This document shows, piece by piece, positions 1 to 9,785 of a stretch of 64,000 nt of DNA (position 1 is its first letter; each line of letters opens with the position of its first letter). The notes beneath the pieces were generated by a model that had not been told where the DNA came from, did not search any database, and saw only the letters and a program-made list of their open reading frames with translations. Origin of the DNA: Meconema thalassinum (taxonomy: Eukaryota > Arthropoda > Insecta > Orthoptera > Tettigoniidae); the NCBI GenBank assembly GCA_946902985.2, contig OX336399.1, positions 164,778,911-164,842,910 on the forward strand. The letters run 5' to 3'. Both the position numbers and the translations under genes were made by a program.

Positions 1-2827
1 TTTTGGCTTGTTTTCGAAGGTTGTTATTAAAATCAACGTATGCCTTTAACCAAGGTCTTTGTTTAAACTTTAACACACGATGAATTTTTATCAATTTTAT
101 TCCATGATCTAAAGCCTGTTTTAATGTCATGTAGTGAACAACATATCGCCTTCGATTTCCAAGATGAGGAATTAGTTTTTTCAGAGACGAATCCTTAGGT
201 TGTGTACACTCTGGTAGGAAAGGTAAATCGTTGTGTAGATCATGAAGGTCAGATGGGTAATCAACATCAACGTCTAGAATGTATCCCACAGGATCGTCTT
301 TCTTTAGTTTTTCTAGATCAACAGTATCTGGAGAAACCCACTGAAATCCACCATAAGGAAGGGAGTGGCACATAGCCCACCCGTATTGGTTGTTGGCATC
401 ATCATAGGTAATAAACTGCGATGGTTTCTCAGAATCATAGGTTTCCATGTATTTATTGTTAGCTTCAGCATACCGATGAGACACCTGGCATATGCCTCCA
501 CGTATTCCAGACTCGATTAAAAGAATCTGATCGTAATCCTGTAGCAATTCCAGTTCAATGCCTGTGTAAAGGAGCATTGCCTCGAAACTTAAACCAGGCG
601 AAGTAAAGAAGTGTGCAGCATCCACTCGGTGTGTTTCTAGTGTTTTGTTTCTAAACGTTTCAAAGCTGTCTGCAAGAAGGAGTACATCTGATGTTAGGTA
701 GAGGTCACTATATTCCCCTAGAGTTTTAATGTTGAACTGATTCCAGACATTTTTGGCATGTTCATAGTCTTCTTGACTAACATCTTCTTGACTTAATTTG
801 TTAAAGAATGCCTCTTTTGGAGGTAAACACGTTTCACTTAACTTTTCCCATGAGTCAATGTAGTCATAACAAAATACCCCTTTACGAGTCATGAGCATTG
901 CATTTTCTTTTCCAAAGTACTTGTCTGTTTCAGGGTATAATGTTAAGTTGGAAACTAAGTTTTCCAAACTACTCGGCATTAACCGAAACGTATCCACAAA
1001 TCTAAGCTTAACATTTCCTACATATTTGGTAAAGGAAATGTACTTTTCTTTGGAGTTAGCGATAACATCCACTCTCTCAGTAGTACATCCCAATTGCTTT
1101 ACAATGAAATTTGCGTCGTAGCCACTCATATTATGTAGAAACACAGGAACGGGGTTTCGTGTTTTACACCTCAAATTACAGTTATTGTGAGCACTTCCAC
1201 GGTATTCCCCTGTAATATGGCAGTGGTCTCGAACTTTCCAGTCCTGTTGGGTAAATGGTTTTTGACACAAATAACAGGTTTCAGAACATTGGAACTCTGC
1301 TTCTTGAGCCTGAGTTAAGGCCTTTGGAACATTTAAGCTGTAAAGGCGATCAATTTCATTAGCTATTGAGATCAAACAGTCCATAAACTTTTCTGCAGCG
1401 TCAGGCCCACGATAAATAACAGGTTGGCTTGAAAGATTTGTCTTTATGTGTTCCACAGCAGGTGAGGGTTTAACGTATATACCAAAGCTCATAGGAACAT
1501 GACTCTGGTATGGCACTGTATAACTTGCCTCAGGATTAGGTAGACATGTTTGATAGGGTAAGAGTATACTTTCAAAATCTGCATAGATAACGTAAGGTAT
1601 TCTCAGCATTTTTTCAACATTTAAGAATTTGACAATGGGGTTTTTAATAGGCATTTCAACCCTAGCAATGTCATGCTGGACACACAAAGCTCTATGTTCT
1701 TTCATTTTTTCCATTCCTTGTTGTCCATATCGATTATCAAAGTGTGTAAAACACCGTTTACACGTATATATTTTATGTTCATGGCGGGTAATCTGATGTC
1801 TTACTAGTTTATCAAATTCTTTGATAAAGACGTAGTGGTTCTGACCGGATGATGAACTTAGCAAAAGGAGGTCGCGATGGTCTTGCAGCTCTTGATCCAC
1901 AACCTTCAGAGGGAACAATTTCTTGTCTTGTTCCAATCCAAATACATTAATGGATATATCGTTGGCTTTTTCAAATTTGGGAATGTCAGCTAGCGATGTA
2001 GGAAACGATATTACAGAAAAATCATACTTGTTTTCCAGGTCCTTGTATTTACTAATGCGATGAGCATTCTTTTTAACCAGTTTTGCTAAAATGGCATACA
2101 TAAAACACTTTTCATTTTTCAAGTTTTCAGGATTAATGCAGGCTTTTCTTGCTTGTATAGCTGCTGGTAATGGAATATATGTGCTACCACGCAAGGGATT
2201 GTACTTATTTATTTTCAATCGTACTCCTTCCACTGCTAACAAAGCCCAATTACTGCCTTTTAGCTCAGATTCCTCCATTTCCGTAGTTAACTTTGTAAAT
2301 TGTGTTTCCAAGAAACTACTTAAGTCCGTTTCCAAAAATAGGGCCTCATTTCGTGTTTTAAAAGCACGATCTGTAATGTCATTGGTAGATGTATGAATGA
2401 ATCTACATTCAGCCACAAGATTAACTTTTATCGACTTGTGCATTGCTAGTTCTTTCTGCATAGCTTGTATTATTTGCTGTTTGGACTCTTTAAGGTATGA
2501 ATTTAAATCCTTGCACGTATCGCAACGAATGAAATAGGATTTAAGTCGACCTTCAAAAGATGTCTCATATTCAATAAGTCCATTTTTGTCAGGGACCAAT
2601 GACAGTAGGTAATGTTTTGTAGGCTCTGCTTTTTGTCTTTTAGCTGCCGACACAACATTACAACATTCTTCATGACGACGTCCATTGTAGGCATTGTTGA
2701 ATGTACTACCACAGGTCTTGCACTCATGAAATTCACCACACGATACTTCATGTCGCTTCCTATGATAGTCTCGAAGAAAAGTCTTTCCACACTCTTTACA
2801 CATATAGCTAGGAATGGCTTCTTCCAT
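1..2827 (-). CDS. Protein-primed-type DNA polymerase B, left copy (partial at window edge)
   Basis: This is the mirror copy of the gene at 6959-10591. It is read leftward from an ATG whose complement is at 2825-2827 and stays open to base 1, about 942 codons. By pairing with the right copy it contains the N-terminal zinc fingers, the exonuclease motif, the endonuclease VII-like region and polymerase motif A. It leaves the window just before motif B. No stop or frameshift is visible. The start has a favourable context, with A at -3 and G at +4. Whether the C-terminal third, including the catalytic motif C, survives cannot be seen here. Its presence makes the locus a divergent, head-to-head pair of polymerase genes. 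Confidence 0.88.
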   Translation of the reverse strand, partial: MEEAIPSYMCKECGKTFLRDYHRKRHEVSCGEFHECKTCGSTFNNAYNGRRHEECCNVVSAAKRQKAEPTKHYLLSLVPDKNGLIEYETSFEGRLKSYFIRCDTCKDLNSYLKESKQQIIQAMQKELAMHKSIKVNLVAECRFIHTSTNDITDRAFKTRNEALFLETDLSSFLETQFTKLTTEMEESELKGSNWALLAVEGVRLKINKYNPLRGSTYIPLPAAIQARKACINPENLKNEKCFMYAILAKLVKKNAHRISKYKDLENKYDFSVISFPTSLADIPKFEKANDISINVFGLEQDKKLFPLKVVDQELQDHRDLLLLSSSSGQNHYVFIKEFDKLVRHQITRHEHKIYTCKRCFTHFDNRYGQQGMEKMKEHRALCVQHDIARVEMPIKNPIVKFLNVEKMLRIPYVIYADFESILLPYQTCLPNPEASYTVPYQSHVPMSFGIYVKPSPAVEHIKTNLSSQPVIYRGPDAAEKFMDCLISIANEIDRLYSLNVPKALTQAQEAEFQCSETCYLCQKPFTQQDWKVRDHCHITGEYRGSAHNNCNLRCKTRNPVPVFLHNMSGYDANFIVKQLGCTTERVDVIANSKEKYISFTKYVGNVKLRFVDTFRLMPSSLENLVSNLTLYPETDKYFGKENAMLMTRKGVFCYDYIDSWEKLSETCLPPKEAFFNKLSQEDVSQEDYEHAKNVWNQFNIKTLGEYSDLYLTSDVLLLADSFETFRNKTLETHRVDAAHFFTSPGLSFEAMLLYTGIELELLQDYDQILLIESGIRGGICQVSHRYAEANNKYMETYDSEKPSQFITYDDANNQYGWAMCHSLPYGGFQWVSPDTVDLEKLKKDDPVGYILDVDVDYPSDLHDLHNDLPFLPECTQPKDSSLKKLIPHLGNRRRYVVHYMTLKQALDHGIKLIKIHRVLKFKQRPWLKAYVDFNNNLRKQAK

Positions 2828-3349
2828 TATGAATGTTGATTTCTGCAAACAGCTGCTTACTGCATATCACAGGGCTAGAGGTTGGTCGGTGAGACGGTCT
2901 TTCACGATGTGAACACCGTGAGAGGTAGTAGTCAACTGGTGATATTCTTGTTAAGGGTCCACTAATATACCCCTAGTCTAGACCAACAGCTCTTTACAGC
3001 GTATGACAAGGCTGTAGACTGGACAGTGAGACGGTCTTTCACGATGTGAACACTGTAACAAGTAGTAGTCAACTGATTATATACTTGCTAAGGGTTCTCT
3101 AATATACAATAGTCAAGACCAACAGCTACTTACTGTTTAGTACAAGGCTGTACAATAGTTGTTTTGACAGTCTTTCACGATGTGGTCACTGTGAATGGTG
3201 GTAGTCAACTGATGATATTCTTGATAAGGGTCCTCTAATATGCCCCTGGTTAAGGGTAACAGCTGTTCTCTGCTTATGACAAGGCTAAAGACTGGTTGCT
3301 TCAACGGTCTTTCACAATGTAAACACTGTGACAGGTAGTAGTCAACTGA
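2828..3349 (-). repeat. Four ~137-bp tandem units abutting the left polymerase start
   Basis: This is the mirror image of the array at 6438-6958. Each unit carries the phrase GTCTTTCACGATGTG followed by CACTGTGA-like and GTAGTCAACTG blocks. The unit nearest the gene merges with the start-codon region. It may act as a promoter or a replication-origin repeat; that role is inferred from position alone. Confidence 0.75.
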
Positions 3350-3629
3350 AAATATTCTTATGGCCTACTCAAAGGTTATCAGGTACTTACTGCATATCAA
3401 AAGGCTGTACACTCATGTGTGTTAGGCACTCTTTCTGGCTAAGGACCCCAATATTCCCTACACAAGGCTATACATGTTAGTTCTAAACACTTAGTGGTTA
3501 ATTGTATATTCAATTTTTGTACAAAGCATATACGAGCACGTTTTTATGAGGTAAAACTTTACCAAATAGTCAAATGCGACACGCAAAGTATGTTGCCGCT
3601 ATCTAGAGGTGACTATGAGAACTACTTGA

Positions 3630-4024
3630 CCGACCAGCATGCTACCTAGCGCTCCATTTCAATACTCGCTCACTGAACGAACAGCATGCTATCTAGCGGT
3701 CGATATCAATACTCACTCAATTACCAGCCTGCTACCTATCGGTCAATATAACAACTCACTCAACTACCAGCATGCTACATGGCTTTTTTGGTCAGTTTTT
3801 TGTTGGCTTTTTGTTGGCTTTTGTTGGCTTTTTGTTGGCTTTTGTTGGCTTTTGTTGGCTTTTGTTGGCTTTTTGTTGGCTTTTGTTGGCTTTTGTATTA
3901 GCTCTTTTATATTTGCTCTTGTTTGTTGGGGCTTATTTGGTCTTGGAAAGTATGTCAGTCCTTTTTTATGGCTGCATATTGCTTACAGCCATGATTGTAA
4001 GCAGCAACAACAACAACAACAACA
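3630..4024. repeat. Minisatellite block in left arm (48-bp, 10-bp and CAA units)
   Basis: Three tandem repeats lie in series. About three ~48-bp units containing CCAGCATGCTACCTAGCG span 3630-3783. About nine TTTTGTTGGC units, alternating 10 and 11 bp, span 3784-3895. A CAA microsatellite lies near 4004-4023. A 160-codon open frame crosses the block and encodes only repetitive Phe/Leu/Gly/Trp. The mirror block is at 5765-6155 with one fewer TTTTGTTGGC unit. Confidence 0.85.
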
Positions 4025-4149
4025 CACAAAATTTATAAAAAAAAAAAAAGTACTCAAAGGTTTATCAATGACTCTCAACTCTTACACTTACCTCTATCCC
4101 ATGCCTAGTCAAAAGAAATAGTGTATTTTTCAAATTTTTCAAAAAATAT

Positions 4150-4800
4150 TTGGAAAGTAGGCTATGTCATTAATATAAAAATCCTAAAAAGACATATGTT
4201 AACTCCAACACCTAACTCTATACCATTCTTAATCCAAAAATAGTGTATTTTTAAATTTTCCAAAAAACATATTTCCAAAATGGGTTATATTTCCAAAATT
4301 AAAAAGTTTACAAAAATGTTTGTTTGACAGAAATGAATGGCCTTTACCCCCTCTACCACGGTACCAAGTCCCAGGTCTCTAGGACAACAAAAATAAAATT
4401 TTGAAAATGGGCTTTATTTCCAAAATTAAGAATTTTACAAACAAGTTTGTCAAACGTAAATCAATGGTCTTTACCCCCTCTATTCCCATACCAAGTCTCA
4501 GGTCACTAGGTCAAGAAAATATATTTTTTTAAAATGGTCACTATTTTGGAAACTAGGAATTCTACAAAAAAGTTTGTTTAACATAAATGAAAGGTCTCTA
4601 TCCCCTCTACCTGTAAACCAAGTTACAGGTCTGTACGACAAAAAATGAAAAAGTTCAACAGGGAAAGTAGGCGATTTTTCATAAAACCAAACATTCTAAA
4701 AAGCGTTCTATGGGCTTAAAAGAATGGCCTCTATGTCCTTTATTTTTTGTAATACAACTTTGTTATTTTTTTATATTTTGTGAAAAAAGCGTAATTTTGA
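4150..4800. repeat. Degenerate ~115-bp tandem repeats, left arm
   Basis: About four diverged units each combine a 'TTTACCCCCTCTA' pyrimidine block, 'ACCAAGT..CAGGTCT', and an AT-rich half ending 'ACAAAAAAGTTTGT'. The mirror copy occupies about 4990-5650. No coding capacity is evident. Confidence 0.7.
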
Positions 4801-4828
4801 AATTCCTATATTTTGGAAACTAGGAAGT

Positions 4829-4967
4829 GAGTCCACGAGGCGGCCATGACACTCTTTGGAAGCGCCACTACTCCACTACTGCAGTTTTAGTTCTAGAGGC
4901 TTGACATTTATTTTGGGGGTAGAGGGGGTAGGAACCTTTCATTTATGTCAAACAAACTTTTTTGTAA
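4829..4967. other. Central spacer of the palindrome (139 bp)
   Basis: This is the unpaired segment between the arms. Its left part (about 4830-4890) is unique and fairly GC-rich, and contains CGAGGCGGCCATGACACTC. Its right part is one more diverged unit of the flanking ~115-bp repeat. The repeat similarity on one side suggests that the spacer arose by truncation at the junction of two inverted copies. Confidence 0.8.
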
Positions 4968-7900
4968 ACTTCCTAGTTTCCAAAATATAGGAATTTCAAA
5001 ATTACGCTTTTTTCAACAAATATAAAAAAATAACAAAGTTGTATTACAAAAAATAAAGGACATAGAGGCCATTCTTTTAAGCCCATAGAACGCTTTTTAG
5101 AATGTTTGGTTTTATGAAAAATCGCCTACTTTCCCTGTTGAACTTTTTCATTTTTTGCCGTACAGACCTGTAACTTGGTTTACCGGTAGAGGGGATAGAG
5201 ACCTTTCATTTATGTTAAACAAACTATTTTGTAGAATTCCTAGTTTCCAAAATAGTGACCATTTAAAAAAAAAATTCTTGACCTAGTGACCTGAGACTTG
5301 GTATGGGAATAGAGGGGGTAAAGACCATTGATTTACGTTAGACAAACTTGTTTGTAAAATTCTTAATTTTGGAAATAAAGCCCATTTTCAAAATTTTATT
5401 TTTGTTGTCCTAGAGACCTGGGACTTGGTACCGTGGTAGAGGGGGTAAAGGCCATTCATTTCTGTCAAACAAACATTTTTGTAAACTTTTTAATTTTGGA
5501 AATATAACCCATTTTGGAAATATGTTTTTTGGAAAATTTAAAAATACACTATTTTTGGATTAAGAATGGTATAGAGGTAGGTGTTGGAGTTAACATATGT
5601 CTTTTTAGGATTTTTAGATTAATGACATAGCCTACTTTCCAAATATTTTTTGAAAAATTTGAAAAATACACTATTTCTTTTGACTAGGCATGGGATAGAG
5701 GTAAGTGTAAGAGTTGAGAGTCATTGATAAACCTTTGAGTACTTTGTTTTGTTTTTTTTATAAATTTTGTGTGTTGATGTTGTTGTTGTTGCTGCTTACA
5801 ATCATGGCTGTAAGCAATATGCAGCCATAAAAAAGGACTGACATACTTTCCAAGACCAAATAAGCCCCAACAAACAAGAGCAAATATAAAAGAGCTAATA
5901 CAAAAGCCAACAAAAGCCAACAAAAAGCCAACAAAAGCCAACAAAAGCCAACAAAAAGCCAACAAAAGCCAACAAAAAGCCAACAAAAAACTGACCAAAA
6001 AAGCCATGTAGCATGCTGGTAGTTGAGTGAGTTGTTATATTGACCGATAGGTAGCAGGCTGGTAATTGAGTGAGTATTGATATCGACCGCTAGATAGCAT
6101 GCTGTTCGTTCAGTGAGCGAGTATTGAAATGGAGCGCTAGGTAGCATGCTGGTCGGTCAAGTAGTTCTCATAGTCACCGCTAGATAGCGGCAACATACTT
6201 TGCGTGTCGCATTTGACTATTTGGTAAAGTTTTACCTCATAAAAACGTGCTCGTATATGCTTTGTACAAAAATTGAATATACAATTAACCACTAAGTGTT
6301 TAGAACTAACATGTATAGCCTTGTGTAGGGAATATTGGGGTCCTTAGCCAGAAAGAGTGCCTAACACACATGAGTGTACAGCCTTTTGATATGCAGTAAG
6401 TACCTGATAACCTTTGAGTAGGCCATAAGAATATTTTCAGTTGACTACTACCTGTCACAGTGTTTACATTGTGAAAGACCGTTGAAGCAACCAGTCTTTA
6501 GCCATGTCATAAGCAGTGAACAGCTGTTACCCTTAACCAGGGGCATATTAGAGGACCCTTATCAAGAATATCATCAGTTGACTACCACCATTCACAGTGA
6601 CCACATCGTGAAAGACTGTCAAAACAACTATTGTACAGCCTTGTACTAAACAGTAAGTAGCTGTTGGTCTTGACTATTGTATATTAGAGAACCCTTAGCA
6701 AGTATATAATCAGTTGACTACTACTTGTTACAGTGTTCACATCGTGAAAGACCGTCTCACTGTCCAGTCTACAGCCTTGTCATACGCTGTAAAGAGCTGT
6801 TGGTCTAGACTAGGGGTATATTAGTGGACCCTTAACAAGAATATCACCAGTTGACTACTACCTCTCACGGTGTTCACATCGTGAAAGACCGTCTCACCGA
6901 CCAACCTCTAGCCCTGTGATACGCAGTAAGCAGCTGTTTGCAGAAATCAACATTCATAATGGAAGAAGCCATTCCTAGCTATATGTGTAAAGAGTGTGGA
7001 AAGACTTTTCTTCGAGACTATCATAGGAAGCGACATGAAGTATCGTGTGGTGAATTTCATGAGTGCAAGACCTGTGGTAGTACATTCAACAATGCCTACA
7101 ATGGACGTCGTCATGAAGAATGTTGTAATGTTGTGTCGGCAGCTAAAAGACAAAAAGCAGAGCCTACAAAACATTACCTACTGTCATTGGTCCCTGACAA
7201 AAATGGACTTATTGAATATGAGACATCTTTTGAAGGTCGACTTAAATCCTATTTCATTCGTTGCGATACGTGCAAGGATTTAAATTCATACCTTAAAGAG
7301 TCCAAACAGCAAATAATACAAGCTATGCAGAAAGAACTAGCAATGCACAAGTCGATAAAAGTTAATCTTGTGGCTGAATGTAGATTCATTCATACATCTA
7401 CCAATGACATTACAGATCGTGCTTTTAAAACACGAAATGAGGCCCTATTTTTGGAAACGGACTTAAGTAGTTTCTTGGAAACACAATTTACAAAGTTAAC
7501 TACGGAAATGGAGGAATCTGAGCTAAAAGGCAGTAATTGGGCTTTGTTAGCAGTGGAAGGAGTACGATTGAAAATAAATAAGTACAATCCCTTGCGTGGT
7601 AGCACATATATTCCATTACCAGCAGCTATACAAGCAAGAAAAGCCTGCATTAATCCTGAAAACTTGAAAAATGAAAAGTGTTTTATGTATGCCATTTTAG
7701 CAAAACTGGTTAAAAAGAATGCTCATCGCATTAGTAAATACAAGGACCTGGAAAACAAGTATGATTTTTCTGTAATATCGTTTCCTACATCGCTAGCTGA
7801 CATTCCCAAATTTGAAAAAGCCAACGATATATCCATTAATGTATTTGGATTGGAACAAGACAAGAAATTGTTCCCTCTGAAGGTTGTGGATCAAGAGCTG

Positions 7901-9785
7901 CAAGACCATCGCGACCTCCTTTTGCTAAGTTCATCATCCGGTCAGAACCACTACGTCTTTATCAAAGATTTTGATAAACTAGTAAGACATCAGATTACCC
8001 GCCATGAACATAAAATATATACGTGTAAACGGTGTTTTACACACTTTGATAATCGATATGGACAACAAGGAATGGAAAAAATGAAAGAACATAGAGCTTT
8101 GTGTGTCCAGCATGACATTGCTAGGGTTGAAATGCCTATTAAAAACCCCATTGTCAAATTCTTAAATGTTGAAAAAATGCTGAGAATACCTTACGTTATC
8201 TATGCAGATTTTGAAAGTATACTCTTACCCTATCAAACATGTCTACCTAATCCTGAGGCAAGTTATACAGTGCCATACCAGAGTCATGTTCCTATGAGCT
8301 TTGGTATATACGTTAAACCCTCACCTGCTGTGGAACACATAAAGACAAATCTTTCAAGCCAACCTGTTATTTATCGTGGGCCTGACGCTGCAGAAAAGTT
8401 TATGGACTGTTTGATCTCAATAGCTAATGAAATTGATCGCCTTTACAGCTTAAATGTTCCAAAGGCCTTAACTCAGGCTCAAGAAGCAGAGTTCCAATGT
8501 TCTGAAACCTGTTATTTGTGTCAAAAACCATTTACCCAACAGGACTGGAAAGTTCGAGACCACTGCCATATTACAGGGGAATACCGTGGAAGTGCTCACA
8601 ATAACTGTAATTTGAGGTGTAAAACACGAAACCCCGTTCCTGTGTTTCTACATAATATGAGTGGCTACGACGCAAATTTCATTGTAAAGCAATTGGGATG
8701 TACTACTGAGAGAGTGGATGTTATCGCTAACTCCAAAGAAAAGTACATTTCCTTTACCAAATATGTAGGAAATGTTAAGCTTAGATTTGTGGATACGTTT
8801 CGGTTAATGCCGAGTAGTTTGGAAAACTTAGTTTCCAACTTAACATTATACCCTGAAACAGACAAGTACTTTGGAAAAGAAAATGCAATGCTCATGACTC
8901 GTAAAGGGGTATTTTGTTATGACTACATTGACTCATGGGAAAAGTTAAGTGAAACGTGTTTACCTCCAAAAGAGGCATTCTTTAACAAATTAAGTCAAGA
9001 AGATGTTAGTCAAGAAGACTATGAACATGCCAAAAATGTCTGGAATCAGTTCAACATTAAAACTCTAGGGGAATATAGTGACCTCTACCTAACATCAGAT
9101 GTACTCCTTCTTGCAGACAGCTTTGAAACGTTTAGAAACAAAACACTAGAAACACACCGAGTGGATGCTGCACACTTCTTTACTTCGCCTGGTTTAAGTT
9201 TCGAGGCAATGCTCCTTTACACAGGCATTGAACTGGAATTGCTACAGGATTACGATCAGATTCTTTTAATCGAGTCTGGAATACGTGGAGGCATATGCCA
9301 GGTGTCTCATCGGTATGCTGAAGCTAACAATAAATACATGGAAACCTATGATTCTGAGAAACCATCGCAGTTTATTACCTATGATGATGCCAACAACCAA
9401 TACGGGTGGGCTATGTGCCACTCCCTTCCTTATGGTGGATTTCAGTGGGTTTCTCCAGATACTGTTGATCTAGAAAAACTAAAGAAAGACGATCCTGTGG
9501 GATACATTCTAGACGTTGATGTTGATTACCCATCTGACCTTCATGATCTACACAACGATTTACCTTTCCTACCAGAGTGTACACAACCTAAGGATTCGTC
9601 TCTGAAAAAACTAATTCCTCATCTTGGAAATCGAAGGCGATATGTTGTTCACTACATGACATTAAAACAGGCTTTAGATCATGGAATAAAATTGATAAAA
9701 ATTCATCGTGTGTTAAAGTTTAAACAAAGACCTTGGTTAAAGGCATACGTTGATTTTAATAACAACCTTCGAAAACAAGCCAAAA
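4968..9785. repeat. Right arm of the giant inverted repeat
   Basis: Reverse complement of 1-4828. It includes, from the axis outward, the degenerate ~115-bp repeats (4990-5650), the minisatellite block (5765-6155), a diverged half unit (about 6300-6437), the ~137-bp array and the first 942 codons of the polymerase gene. Pairing is limited by the window start, not by loss of similarity, so the outer boundary is unknown. Confidence 0.97.
6438..6958 (+). repeat. Four ~137-bp units immediately upstream of the right polymerase gene
   Basis: Units begin with CAGTTGACTAC at 6438, 6575, 6711 and 6848, so the spacing is 137, 136 and 137 bp. Each holds CACATCGTGAAAGAC-type and AGCTGTT blocks and a TATATTAG- or ATATTAGAGGACCC-like stretch. 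The last unit ends at the ATG at 6959. Position and regular phasing suggest a regulatory or origin function; this is inference. Confidence 0.8.

Larger units (their letters stand above)
1..4828. repeat. Left arm of a giant inverted repeat (palindrome)
   Basis: This arm is the reverse complement of 4968-9785. Base 1 pairs with 9785 and base 4828 with 4968. The stretch containing the polymerase gene has the same length in both arms (2827 bp) and I saw no difference where I compared it. The non-coding parts differ by scattered single bases, for example around 2867, 3283 and 4170, and by one extra ~10-bp minisatellite unit on the left. The arm continues beyond the window start, so its true length is unknown. 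Confidence 0.97.

Noticed and set aside
891..1121. Small frames antisense to the polymerase genes in both arms
   Set aside because: They are shadows of the polymerase coding strand and are identical in both arms only because the gene is.
3639..4121. 160-codon frame in the left arm rich in Phe/Trp/Leu/Gly, with a Gln run
   Set aside because: It is the translation of the TTTTGTTGGC and CAA repeats. In the mirror arm one repeat unit is missing and the reading frame changes (129 or 107 codons), so there is no protein constraint.
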